Assembly: GCF_042485795.1 (NCBI RefSeq)
Contig: NZ_CP169368.1
Location: forward strand, 310,001 to 374,000
Direction of reading: 5' to 3'
From: Lonepinella sp042485795
GTDB taxonomy: Bacteria > Pseudomonadota > Gammaproteobacteria > Enterobacterales > Pasteurellaceae
DNA length: 64,000 bases
The notes under the pieces are model-generated. The model was given only the letters and a program-made list of their open reading frames with translations. It searched no databases and had not been told where the DNA came from. Below are positions 34,529 to 42,750 of the stretch, piece by piece. Position numbers and translations under genes: made by a program. Numbering within the stretch: the first letter of the stretch is position 1; every line of letters starts with the position of its first letter.

Positions 34529-35077
34529 ATGACCACCGATTTACGCCAAGATTTGCGAAAAGAACGCACACAAAAACATCTCCGACAAGCCTTGATTAGC
34601 CTGCTTAATGAAAAACCGTATAACAAAATCAACGTACAAGAAATTTGCGACAGGGCGATGATTAACACGTCCACTTTTTACCGCCATTTTTACGGCAAAA
34701 GCGAGCTGGCAGGGGCGATGATTGCTGAATTTAAAGCCGAATTTGAGCAAATCCAGCACTATGCGAGAAGTTGCGAGCGATTAAGCGAATTTAACGCCGA
34801 ACAAACCGCCCGCCTGTTTGAACTTCGCCACAGCTTGCTTGCCTTATGGAAGATTGACACGCCACGCCATCATCTCTATCAAGATATGTTTGCGTCCATT
34901 CAACAGCAGTTACGCCTATTTGTCGCCAAGCAAAATAAAACGTGTAGCGAATTTCAAACCATTTTATTTGCCACCACCATTTTAACGGTGATGAAATATT
35001 ATTTTGAACGAGATTTGCCAGTGCCAGCACAGCCATTATTTGAAGAATGGCAAGGGGTGCTGGATTTTGTGGTGTGA
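34529..35077 (+). CDS. TetR-family regulator (copy 1)
   Basis: 182 residues. The N-terminal helix-turn-helix (INVQEICDRAMINTSTFYRHFYGKSEL) is standard. The ligand domain contains ELRHSLLALWKIDTPRHHLYQ, closely shared with the TetR protein at 38702-39265 (ELRHLLLALWKVHTPRHHLF), so the two are paralogues. It faces away from the membrane-protein gene and precedes the AraC gene by 91 bp. Confidence 0.93.
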   Translation: MTTDLRQDLRKERTQKHLRQALISLLNEKPYNKINVQEICDRAMINTSTFYRHFYGKSELAGAMIAEFKAEFEQIQHYARSCERLSEFNAEQTARLFELRHSLLALWKIDTPRHHLYQDMFASIQQQLRLFVAKQNKTCSEFQTILFATTILTVMKYYFERDLPVPAQPLFEEWQGVLDFVV

Positions 35078-35168
35078 GTTGCAAAATAAGGAAAAAATTT
35101 GACCGCATATTTGCCTAATCCCCCAAAATACTGCACAATATCCCAAACCCCACGTTAAGGATTATAAA

Positions 35169-36044
35169 ATGCTTTCTACTCACATCACCCAATCCCTACT
35201 TGCCATTTGCCCCAAAAACAGCATCTGGCAAACACCGATAGACGGCTTGTTTTTACACCATTTAGACAAACCTATGACAATGAACGCCTTTCGCCAAAAC
35301 CCCAGTTTATGCGTGGTGTTAATGGGCGAACGTCAGTTGTGTATCGGCGATAAATGTAGCCGTTTTAATCAAGACAATATGAGCCTTTGCCCTGTCAACA
35401 CCCCTGTGATGATGACGGTGGAACACGCCACGCCGAATAAGCCGTATTTTGCTCTATCATTGCAGTTTGATTTAAATATCGTTGCCAAAGTTGCCCAGCA
35501 ATTAGACTTGTACAATTCGGCAAAAAACACAGTACAAGCCAAAGATTTTCTAACGCTATTTAACCCGAGTCAAGAGTTAATCAATGCCCTAGAACGCTTG
35601 CTTGCCTTGCTTTATTCACCAAACTCAGAACAAAAGATCGCCATACTCGCTCCACTGTATTTACAGGAAATTTACTACTATCTGCTTACCAGTCCACAAG
35701 GCGACAAACTACGTGAACTATGCCGACAAGGTAGCCATGCCGAACGGATTTTTAAGGCGACCACTTGGCTTAATCAGCATTTTAACGATCCGTTAAATAT
35801 TGCCGAGTTGGCGAATTTATGCGGTATGAGTGAATCAGGCTTTTATCAGCATTTCCGCCAAATCACCCAGCAAAGCCCGTTGCAATATCAAAAAAATCTG
35901 CGTTTAACCGAAGCCCAACGCCTAATTCAACAAGGCGGTAATAGCATTTCTCAAATTGCCTATGATGTGGGTTATGAAAGCCCAAGCCAATTTAGTCGGG
36001 AATATAAACGCTATTTTGGACGAGTACCGAGTGAGGAAATTTAG
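35169..36044 (+). CDS. AraC-family regulator with AraC_N (YqhC-like) ligand domain
   Basis: 291 residues. The N-terminal cupin-like part (SIWQTPIDGLFLHHLDKP, NPSLCVVLMGERQLCIGDK) is the AraC_N type seen in E. coli YqhC, an activator of aldehyde reductase genes. The C-terminal pair of helix-turn-helices (NIAELANLCGMSESGFYQHFRQ and ISQIAYDVGYESPSQFSREYKRYFG) is intact. A TTGCCTAAT copy lies 50 bp before its start. It is a candidate activator of the nearby dehydrogenase and neighbouring genes, by inference only. Confidence 0.92.
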   Translation: MLSTHITQSLLAICPKNSIWQTPIDGLFLHHLDKPMTMNAFRQNPSLCVVLMGERQLCIGDKCSRFNQDNMSLCPVNTPVMMTVEHATPNKPYFALSLQFDLNIVAKVAQQLDLYNSAKNTVQAKDFLTLFNPSQELINALERLLALLYSPNSEQKIAILAPLYLQEIYYYLLTSPQGDKLRELCRQGSHAERIFKATTWLNQHFNDPLNIAELANLCGMSESGFYQHFRQITQQSPLQYQKNLRLTEAQRLIQQGGNSISQIAYDVGYESPSQFSREYKRYFGRVPSEEI

Positions 36045-36254
36045 CTGACAGCTATATTTTCCCAATCTTCAAAATTTCTCCAACAATATAAAGATGAAGA
36101 ATTAGGTTATCCATACAAAATAACTCAAATGTATGGTTAGCCCTATATTGGCACTTGTTGCTGTTGGTTGTTTCAGTTGGTAATCAATTTATAATAATAA
36201 CCATTGAAAGCCAACGAGCTTCATGTAATTAATCACTCAATTAGGAGAGCAAAA

Positions 36255-36947
36255 ATGTCAAATATTCGTTCAATCATCAACGGTCAAGAAATCAGCGAAA
36301 TTGAATTACTTCGCAAAGAATTAGAACGTGCTTATATCGCTTTAGATTTAATCAAAACTAAATTAGGACACGAAGGTGTAGATCGTATTCTTAAACAAGA
36401 AATGGACGAAATGGATGTGAAATTCCAACACTTCGCAAACACTTGCGATGGTGAGTTGGTGTTAAGCCAAGCTGTGATGCAAGTTGACGGCTTGAAAGCA
36501 GAAGACTTCTTAAAATGTTTCCGTACATTCAGCGAGCAAACCAACTGGAAAGCGAACCCTGAGCATTACATGATTAAAGATACCGAGGGTGGCAATCGCC
36601 GTATTATTGAAACCGTGGGCTGTTGGGATAAACCAGTGAATTTAATCGGTAAATTCTACCCAAATATTGAAAATGCTCCAGCACAAGCGAAAGCGATTCG
36701 TGATGAAGCAAAATATCCGTATGTAAATTACATTTCTTGCCCTGTGATTGAGGGTGATCACTCAACTGCCGTAGCAGCATTCCACCAGTTCCGCAATACT
36801 GACACTGGTTGCGAAGTGTTACTTGGTGTATTTATGCCAAAAGGAGTAGATCAAGAAATGATTGAGGGTCATAAATGGCACTTAGCGATTGAATGGCGTA
36901 ACTGGGCGAGAATGGCAATGGAACAGCTTGCTAAAGAGAAAGCATAA
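36255..36947 (+). CDS. Conserved-looking 230-aa protein of unknown function
   Basis: 230 residues from the ATG at 36255 behind AGGAGAG; an upstream in-frame ATG at 36204 is rejected for lack of a ribosome site. No signal peptide or membrane segment. The N-terminal third is a charged helix (SEIELLRKELERAYIALDLIK); the rest is mixed alpha/beta with conserved-looking CWDKPVNLIGKFYP and HKWHLAIEWRNWARM. I do not recognise the family. Codon use is that of a well-expressed gene. First gene of a four-gene + strand run with an exported DUF1330 protein, an HXXEE membrane protein and a dinucleotide-binding protein. Confidence 0.85.
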   Translation: MSNIRSIINGQEISEIELLRKELERAYIALDLIKTKLGHEGVDRILKQEMDEMDVKFQHFANTCDGELVLSQAVMQVDGLKAEDFLKCFRTFSEQTNWKANPEHYMIKDTEGGNRRIIETVGCWDKPVNLIGKFYPNIENAPAQAKAIRDEAKYPYVNYISCPVIEGDHSTAVAAFHQFRNTDTGCEVLLGVFMPKGVDQEMIEGHKWHLAIEWRNWARMAMEQLAKEKA

Positions 36948-36971
36948 TTTTCTATTAACAAGGAAACAACG

Positions 36972-37328
36972 ATGAAATTCATTAAATTAATTCCCGTAAT
37001 TTTCACCGCACTTTTCACTGGCTCAGCATTCTCAACCCCAGCTTATGTTATCGGTGAAGTAAATGTTACGAACCAAGCAGGAATGCAAGAATATCGTGCA
37101 GGTTTTATGGATTCACTTAAACCTTTCGGTGGCAAAGTGATTGTGAAAGCCACCAAGCCTGATATGAAAGAGGGTGAAAGCAATGGTGTAGTGAGTATTA
37201 TTGAGTTCGCAACTCTTGAGCAAGCTCAAGCATGGTACAACTCAGATTTCTATCAAAAAATCAATAAAAGTCGCAAAGACAGTAGCACATCTCGAGTGTT
37301 AATTGTTGAAGCAACAGAAGCAAAATAA
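36972..37328 (+). CDS. Exported DUF1330-family protein
   Basis: 118 residues. A signal peptide (about 1-22, ending GSAFS) precedes a ~95-residue DUF1330 domain: AYVIGEVNVTNQAGMQEYRAGF, FGGKVIVKA, and VSIIEFATLEQAQAWYNSDFYQ. The fold is a dimeric alpha/beta barrel related to the YCII and Dabb families; the function is unknown. Most relatives are cytoplasmic, so export is noteworthy. It starts 24 bp after the 230-aa gene. The USS core ACCGCACTT lies within the signal-peptide codons. Confidence 0.88.
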   Translation: MKFIKLIPVIFTALFTGSAFSTPAYVIGEVNVTNQAGMQEYRAGFMDSLKPFGGKVIVKATKPDMKEGESNGVVSIIEFATLEQAQAWYNSDFYQKINKSRKDSSTSRVLIVEATEAK

Positions 37329-37338
37329 GGAGCTTACC

Positions 37339-38001
37339 ATGATGAACTGGTATCGTCATAACTGGTATTATGTGGGCTTGATGATTTTTATCGCCCTTGC
37401 CTTTTATCTACCACTTTTTGGGGTACAACACTTAAGCCATATCCAAGTAATTTTAACGTTGAGCTGGATGGCATTTTTGGTACATCAGTTTGAAGAATAC
37501 GGTTTACTAGGTGGATTTCCGAGCATTTTTAATATTGTTTTGCAGGGTAATCACAATGATGATTTTAACCGTTATCCGACTAATGCAAATTTGGTGATGA
37601 TTGACAATGTATTTTTGGCGTATCCGTTTTATATTATTCCAATCTTCTTCCCTGATTGCATTTGGTTAAGTTTAATTCAATTAGGACAAGCTGTTGCACA
37701 ATATACCAATCACGGCATCACCAGTAAAAAATTAGGTAAATTATATAATCCTGGTTTAGGTTCTATTGTGTTCTTACATACGCCGTTATTAGTTTATTAT
37801 ATTTGCTATATTGAAAGCCAAAACTTAGCTACTGCAAGCGATTATTTAATTGGTTTTATTGGTTCTTTTGCAGCCTTATTGGTGTTGTGGATTATCCCAA
37901 TCCTTGTACTCAAAGACCGCAACAGCCCATACCCATATCGTGAAGATCGTATTTGGGGTTATGCGAAAGAGCGTGTAATGGAAATTAAAAACGGCAAATA
38001 A
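37339..38001 (+). CDS. HXXEE-motif integral membrane protein
   Basis: 220 residues from the ATG at 37339 behind AAGGAGC. Six or so hydrophobic segments. The motif HQFEEYGLLGGFP (His-x-x-Glu-Glu near residue 48) and the later NHGITSKKLGKLYNPG place it in the HXXEE membrane family, where the His/Glu residues are thought to form a polar active or metal site. Function unknown. It starts 10 bp after the DUF1330 gene, in the same operon. Confidence 0.85.
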   Translation: MMNWYRHNWYYVGLMIFIALAFYLPLFGVQHLSHIQVILTLSWMAFLVHQFEEYGLLGGFPSIFNIVLQGNHNDDFNRYPTNANLVMIDNVFLAYPFYIIPIFFPDCIWLSLIQLGQAVAQYTNHGITSKKLGKLYNPGLGSIVFLHTPLLVYYICYIESQNLATASDYLIGFIGSFAALLVLWIIPILVLKDRNSPYPYREDRIWGYAKERVMEIKNGK

Positions 38002-38061
38002 TGTTAGGAGGGGGAATATTGATATATTCACCCTTTGTTCAATATAAAGAGGAGAAATATT

Positions 38062-38634
38062 ATGGCTAAAATCAGTATTTTTGGCGGAAAAGGTATGATC
38101 GGTTCACAAATTACTGCACTTTTTGAGCGTTGCGGTAACGATGTAGAAACTATCGGGCGAGATTATGACGGACACGAATTAGGCGATATTATCGTTTTAG
38201 CAGTAAAATTCCCTGATCTTGCCCCGTTAGTAGAAACTCACGGCAAACATTTTGCAGGCAAAATCGTGATTGATATTACCAACCCAATTAGCTTTGGTAA
38301 TCTTGATGAATTGCTGGTACCACAAGGCACATCTAGTGCAGAAATTTTGGCGGAAAAATTACCACAAAGCCAAGTAGTAAAAGGGTTTAATATCAACTTT
38401 TCTAACTCGGTCGCCAACGCCCAAGTTAAAGGTAACCCAGCAAGTTTTGTCTTTGCTAGTGACAGTAGCGAAGCGAAACAAGCCATTTTCACTGCCCTTG
38501 AAAAAAGTGGGGCGAAATTGGTGGATGCGGGTAATTTGCAAAAAGCAAGATTGTTAGAGAGTGCAGGCTTACTGCTGATTAATCTAGCAGTGAGCGGACA
38601 AATCCAGCGTGATGGCGGTTTGGTAATTGTTTAA
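38062..38634 (+). CDS. NADPH-dependent F420-reductase-like dinucleotide-binding protein
   Basis: 190 residues from the ATG at 38062 behind GAGGAG. The N-terminal Rossmann motif is ISIFGGKGMIGSQI, followed by VLAVKFPDLAPLVE and the family stretch IDITNPISFG near 75, VKGFNINFSNS near 113 and LVDAGNLQKARLLESAG near 163. Such proteins bind NADP(H), and in bacteria without F420 the true partner is unknown. Last gene of the four-gene run, followed by a strong terminator. Confidence 0.88.
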   Translation: MAKISIFGGKGMIGSQITALFERCGNDVETIGRDYDGHELGDIIVLAVKFPDLAPLVETHGKHFAGKIVIDITNPISFGNLDELLVPQGTSSAEILAEKLPQSQVVKGFNINFSNSVANAQVKGNPASFVFASDSSEAKQAIFTALEKSGAKLVDAGNLQKARLLESAGLLLINLAVSGQIQRDGGLVIV

Positions 38635-38651
38635 TTATTTGTCACGAAAAG

Positions 38652-38704
38652 CACCGCACTTTTAGATAGCAAAAGTTAAATAGCCAAAGTGCGGTGTTTT
38701 TTTA
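38652..38704. terminator. Uptake-signal pair terminator between convergent genes
   Basis: CACCGCACTTT (38652-38662) pairs with AAAGTGCGGTG (38686-38696) and is followed by eight T. It ends the + strand operon and can act on the convergent TetR gene. Confidence 0.85.
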
Positions 38705-39265
38705 CCCTTTTTTCTCGGTTGCAATATCTAGTGTATTCTGCCATAAGGTCATAATTCTTTTCGCATTCGGTTTTTCATCTTTTTCAAAGAAAAAGCGGAT
38801 AGCGGTTAAAAATGAATGAGCAAATAACAGTGATTGCAATGGTAAATCTTGTTCACTCACACTTTTTCCGTGGGCTAATTGGATAAAAGATTGTTGAAAC
38901 ATTTTCACCATATCATCAAATAGATGATGGCGTGGGGTATGCACTTTCCATAAGGCTAATAAAAGATGACGAAGTTCGTACCATTTAGGCATAGCCATTT
39001 CAAAAAAATGTTCTAAATTCTCTGTTTGTTGGCGTTGTTCAATTAATTGTTTTATCTCGGTTTTTAAATCCAAAATCATCTGTCCCACAAGATCATCTTT
39101 GCCTGAATAATAGGTGTAAAAGGTAGAACGATTCACCATGGCAGCATCTAAAATATCTTGTACATTGATATCGTGATAGCTTTTTTGGTTGAGCAATGCG
39201 ATTAAACCTTGGCGAATCAGTTTGTGGCTGCGGATAATTCTTAAATCGGTTTTAGATTCTGTCAT
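38702..39265 (-). CDS. TetR-family regulator (copy 2)
   Basis: 187 residues. The helix-turn-helix is INVQDILDAAMVNRSTFYTYYSGKDDL and the effector domain is a close relative of the TetR at 34529. The two genes bracket the AraC-led block in opposite orientations. It starts 18 bp after the alpha/beta hydrolase gene, suggesting they are co-transcribed. Confidence 0.93.
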   Translation of the reverse strand: MTESKTDLRIIRSHKLIRQGLIALLNQKSYHDINVQDILDAAMVNRSTFYTYYSGKDDLVGQMILDLKTEIKQLIEQRQQTENLEHFFEMAMPKWYELRHLLLALWKVHTPRHHLFDDMVKMFQQSFIQLAHGKSVSEQDLPLQSLLFAHSFLTAIRFFFEKDEKPNAKRIMTLWQNTLDIATEKKG

Positions 39266-39283
39266 GCGTTTATTCCTATCCTG

Positions 39284-39841
39284 TTAATTATGTATCATTT
39301 TCAATAGCTCATCATACAGCAAAGGTAATTCCGTCACCCCTTGTCTATCCAGAAAATGGTGATAGCCAGAAACTTCAATATAATTCGCTTGCAGATTTTG
39401 AGCTAAATGGCGAGTAAATTGTACATTCACTACATCATCATCGTCCGATGCAATTACTACACGTTGCGGAATTTGCTCAATAAGTGCGGTGAAATTTAAG
39501 CGAGTTTCATTAAACTTATCCAATTCAGGCAAATTCGGTAATTTTTCCGCGAAACCAGACACTAAAATTACTCCACCAACGTTTATTTTTGCTTGTTGTA
39601 GAAAACGTAAGGTCGCAATACAACCTAAACTATGCCCGATAAAATAACTATTTTGATCGAGTTGGTGAATATTGTTTTGATGAAAAGTCAACCATTCCTG
39701 CGGATCGGGTTGACTAGAATTTGGCATATCAAAAATTTGCGTAGCAATATTTTGATTTTCTAACCGCACTTTTAACCAAGGAAACCAATGTTTTTGTGAA
39801 TTTGCGGTGTAACCATGAGTAATATAAATATTATTTAGCAT
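39284..39841 (-). CDS. RBBP9/YdeN-type serine hydrolase
   Basis: 185 residues of a minimal alpha/beta hydrolase. The nucleophile elbow is GHSLGC near residue 70; the acid is in IASDDDDVV near 132 and the His in GYHHFLD near 162. The start (ITHGYTANSQKHWFPWL) is the RBBP9/YdeN pattern. Substrate unknown. Probably in one transcript with the downstream TetR gene. Confidence 0.9.
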   Translation of the reverse strand: MLNNIYITHGYTANSQKHWFPWLKVRLENQNIATQIFDMPNSSQPDPQEWLTFHQNNIHQLDQNSYFIGHSLGCIATLRFLQQAKINVGGVILVSGFAEKLPNLPELDKFNETRLNFTALIEQIPQRVVIASDDDDVVNVQFTRHLAQNLQANYIEVSGYHHFLDRQGVTELPLLYDELLKMIHN

Positions 39842-39969
39842 AAAACCCCTACTTTTAAGATTAGATTTAGTGTTTTTTCAGATTTCTATCTATTTTTGAT
39901 TGACTAAACAGCATTTTCGTTTATATTTTCGGATCTATTGTTTAATTCACATTATTATAAGGGGGTAGA

Positions 39970-41481
39970 ATGAGTCATTCTACACGTGAAACTTTTTCTG
40001 GACGCAGAGCGTTCATTCTTGCCGCCATTGGTTCAGCGGTTGGTTTGGGAAACATTTGGCGTTTTCCTTACACAACTTATGAAAATGGAGGCGGTGCATT
40101 TATTATACCTTATTTGATCGCATTATTAACCGCAGGTATTCCATTATTATTCTTAGACTATGCTATCGGACATCGTCATCGTGGTGGTGCCCCATTGTCT
40201 TATCGTCGTTTCAGTAAACATTTTGAAACGTTCGGTTGGTGGCAAGTGATGGTCAATGTGATTATTGGTATTTACTATGCTGTGGTGCTTGGCTGGGCAG
40301 CAACCTATACCTATTTTTCTTTCACCAAAGCATGGGGGGATAAACCCGTTGATTTCTTCGTGGGTGAGTTCTTAAAAATGGGCGATGTTACTCAAGGCGT
40401 TAGCTTTGAATTTGTTGGCATGGTGGTTGGTCCATTAATTGCAGTATGGATTGTTGCCTTAGCAGTTTTAGCCTTAGGCGTACAAAAAGGGATTGCCAAA
40501 AGCTCTTCTATTTTAATGCCATTGTTAGTGGTAATGTTCTTAACCTTAGTGGTTTCTGCATTATTCTTACCTGGGGCAGCAAAAGGTTTAGATGCACTAT
40601 TTACCCCAGATTGGTCAAAACTGTCCAATCCTAGCGTATGGATTGCTGCTTACGGACAAATCTTCTTCTCATTATCTATCTGTTTCGGGATTATGATCAC
40701 CTACGCCTCTTACTTGAAAAAAGATTCTGATTTAACAGGTTCAGGTTTAGTGGTAGGTTTTGCTAACTCTAGTTTTGAAGTATTAGCAGGGATCGGAGTC
40801 TTTGCTGCACTTGGTTTTATGGCAACCGCGGGTGGTCAGGAAGTGAGTGAAGTAGCAAAAGGTGGTATCGGTTTAGCTTTCTTTGCATTCCCAACTATTA
40901 TTAATGAAGCACCATTTGGTCAAGTGCTTGGCGTGTTATTCTTTGGTTCACTGACCTTTGCTGCATTAACCTCGTTTATTTCGGTGATTGAGGTCATTAT
41001 TTCTGCTGTACAAGATAAACTTCGTATTCGCCGCTCTAAAGTTACTTTCTTAGTAGGCTTACCAATGATGGTGGTTTCAGTATTCTTATTTGGTACAACA
41101 ACAGGCTTACCAATGCTTGATGTAATGGATAAATTCGTCAACTACTTCGGTATTGTTGCCGTGGCATTTGTGTCATTAATTGCGATTGTAGCTAACGAAA
41201 AACTAGGCGTATTGGGTAATCATTTAAATGAAACCTCATCATTCAAAGTGGGTTTTGTATGGCGTTTATGTATCGTTATCACGACAGGTATTTTAGCCTT
41301 TATGTTATTAAGTGAAGGTGCAAAAGTATTTAGTGAAGGTTATGAAGGCTATCCAAGCTGGTTTGTCAATACCTTTGGTTGGGGAATGGCAATCGCCTTA
41401 GTTGTCGTTTCTATTTTACTCTCTCGCTTAAAATGGAAAGATGAAGTTTTAGCAGAACACCACGCTGAAGAAGGGGAATAA
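39970..41481 (+). CDS. Sodium-dependent amino-acid transporter, MetP-like (SNF family)
   Basis: 503 residues with about 12 membrane segments. The family signature RRAFILAAIGSAVGLGNIWRFPY opens the protein and GGGAFIIPYLIALL follows. A 30-codon MetS-like gene begins 2 bp after its stop; in Corynebacterium the MetP/MetS pair imports methionine and alanine with Na+. A GGGGG-type ribosome site precedes the ATG. Confidence 0.93.
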   Translation: MSHSTRETFSGRRAFILAAIGSAVGLGNIWRFPYTTYENGGGAFIIPYLIALLTAGIPLLFLDYAIGHRHRGGAPLSYRRFSKHFETFGWWQVMVNVIIGIYYAVVLGWAATYTYFSFTKAWGDKPVDFFVGEFLKMGDVTQGVSFEFVGMVVGPLIAVWIVALAVLALGVQKGIAKSSSILMPLLVVMFLTLVVSALFLPGAAKGLDALFTPDWSKLSNPSVWIAAYGQIFFSLSICFGIMITYASYLKKDSDLTGSGLVVGFANSSFEVLAGIGVFAALGFMATAGGQEVSEVAKGGIGLAFFAFPTIINEAPFGQVLGVLFFGSLTFAALTSFISVIEVIISAVQDKLRIRRSKVTFLVGLPMMVVSVFLFGTTTGLPMLDVMDKFVNYFGIVAVAFVSLIAIVANEKLGVLGNHLNETSSFKVGFVWRLCIVITTGILAFMLLSEGAKVFSEGYEGYPSWFVNTFGWGMAIALVVVSILLSRLKWKDEVLAEHHAEEGE

Positions 41482-41482
41482 G

Positions 41483-41575
41483 ATGAGTACTAGTGCAATT
41501 ATTATGATGATTGTCGCCCTAGGCATTATTTGGGGTGGATTGTTAGTTTCGCTTTATATTTTACCAAAAGACTAA
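41483..41575 (+). CDS. MetS-like small transporter subunit
   Basis: 30 residues: MSTSAIIMMIVALGIIWGGL followed by LVSLYILPKD. One membrane helix with a short charged end, the hallmark of the MetS/MetP small-subunit family. It starts 2 bp after the MetP-like gene and ends just before a terminator. Confidence 0.9.
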   Translation: MSTSAIIMMIVALGIIWGGLLVSLYILPKD

Positions 41576-41591
41576 AGCGTAATTTTGATAG

Positions 41592-41628
41592 AAAAAACCG
41601 TATTTTTTAATAAATACGGTTTTTTTTA
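41592..41628 (+). terminator. Terminator after the MetP/MetS operon
   Basis: AAAAAACCGTATTT (41592-41605) pairs with AAATACGGTTTTTT (41612-41625), with further T residues. Confidence 0.92.
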
Positions 41629-41635
41629 TTAAATT

Positions 41636-41651
41636 TGTGATCTCGATCACT
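41636..41651. promoter_or_regulatory. CRP site upstream of manXYZ
   Basis: TGTGATCTCGATCACT differs from the TGTGA-N6-TCACA consensus only at the last base. It is 112 bp before manX, consistent with cAMP-CRP activation of a PTS operon. Confidence 0.85.
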
Positions 41652-41763
41652 TTATTTTAACGTAAATTTGTTGCAAAAATAATCATTAAGAGTAAATTTA
41701 TCTATTAGCTGAAACGTTACAGTTTTGCAAAAATTCCAATTCTAAACTTAATGGAGATCTGAA

Positions 41764-42741
41764 ATGACTCATCTTATCGTTGCAACACACGGTAAATTTT
41801 CTGAAGAAATCGTCAACTCTGCAGCAATGGTTTTCGGTGAAGATGAAAATACCCATGTTGTTACTTTCCTACCTGGTGAAGGTGGCGATGATTTAGTGGC
41901 GAAATATCAAGCCATTATTGCCAATTTACCCGAAAATGAACCCGTATTATTCCTTGTAGATTTATTCGGGGGCAGTCCTTATAACGCAGCAGCTCGTGTG
42001 GTAACACAACGTGACAATACTGATATTGTAACGGGAATTAGTCTGCCAATGTTGCTTGAAACCCTTGATGCAAAAGATAGCTGTTCTCTTGCAGAATTGG
42101 TGGAAACCGCTAAAGAAGTCGGCGTGCAAGCAGTAAAATCGTTCCGCCAGCCTGAACCTAAAGCGACACCAGCAAAATCCGTTTCTACCACTCCAGCTTC
42201 TACAGTTGCAATTTCAAGCGAAAAATCTCCGACACAGCTCAATGGCAATTTGAATATTTCTCTATTGCGAATTGATGATCGTTTAATTCACGGTCAAGTG
42301 GCAACATCTTGGGCAAAAGCGGTGAAATGTGAAGCGATTTTTGCGATTAATGATGATGTGGCGAAAGATGATCTCCGCCGTGAATTGTTACTACAAATCG
42401 TGCCACCTGGCTTGAAAGGTTATGTCATCCCTGTGGAAAAAGCCATCAAGGTGTATCACAACCCGAAATATACTGGCAAAAATATTTTATGGTTAGTCAC
42501 CAAACCTGCTGATGTACTTCGTTTAATTGAAGGTGGCGTGAAAATCAACAAAATTAACGTAGGCGGTATGACCTATAAAGACGGTAATAAAATGCTCTCT
42601 GATGCGGTAACGGTCGGTAAAGCAGATGTGGAAGCCTTTAAGAAATTATTGGATTTAGGGGTGGAATTGACCATGCAAAAAGTCGCTACCAACCCGAAAG
42701 TAGAAATTACCAAAGCAAAATTAGATGCACTTCAATTCTAA
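41764..42741 (+). CDS. manX: Mannose-family PTS enzyme IIAB
   Basis: 325 residues. The EIIA domain (1-130) has the phosphorylated His at residue 9 (VATHGKF) and LVDLFGGSPYNAA. A Pro/Ala/Thr/Ser linker near 135-160 leads to the EIIB domain with the second phosphorylation site H176 (LRIDDRLIHGQVATSW). Transfers phosphate from HPr to incoming mannose, glucose or glucosamine. First gene of manXYZ. Confidence 0.96.
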   Translation: MTHLIVATHGKFSEEIVNSAAMVFGEDENTHVVTFLPGEGGDDLVAKYQAIIANLPENEPVLFLVDLFGGSPYNAAARVVTQRDNTDIVTGISLPMLLETLDAKDSCSLAELVETAKEVGVQAVKSFRQPEPKATPAKSVSTTPASTVAISSEKSPTQLNGNLNISLLRIDDRLIHGQVATSWAKAVKCEAIFAINDDVAKDDLRRELLLQIVPPGLKGYVIPVEKAIKVYHNPKYTGKNILWLVTKPADVLRLIEGGVKINKINVGGMTYKDGNKMLSDAVTVGKADVEAFKKLLDLGVELTMQKVATNPKVEITKAKLDALQF

Positions 42742-42750
42742 GGATACATT

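Larger units (their letters stand above)
29134..35119 (+). repeat. Six dispersed copies of TTGCCTAAT
   Basis: The nonamer occurs on the + strand at 29134, 31100, 32978, 33545, 33596 and 35111, always between genes. The copies at 29134, 31100 and 33545 extend to TTGCCTAATTCT with AAA three bases on; two (31100, 33545) then reach TTGCAAA. Several adjoin ACCGCA, half of an uptake signal. Function unknown. Confidence 0.7.

Noticed and set aside
36045..36128. An open 27-codon stretch in the AraC frame right after its stop, ending KITQMYG and a stop
   Set aside because: It has no start codon or ribosome site and no family I recognise. It could be a gene remnant or a former AraC extension, but the AraC protein already has full length without it.
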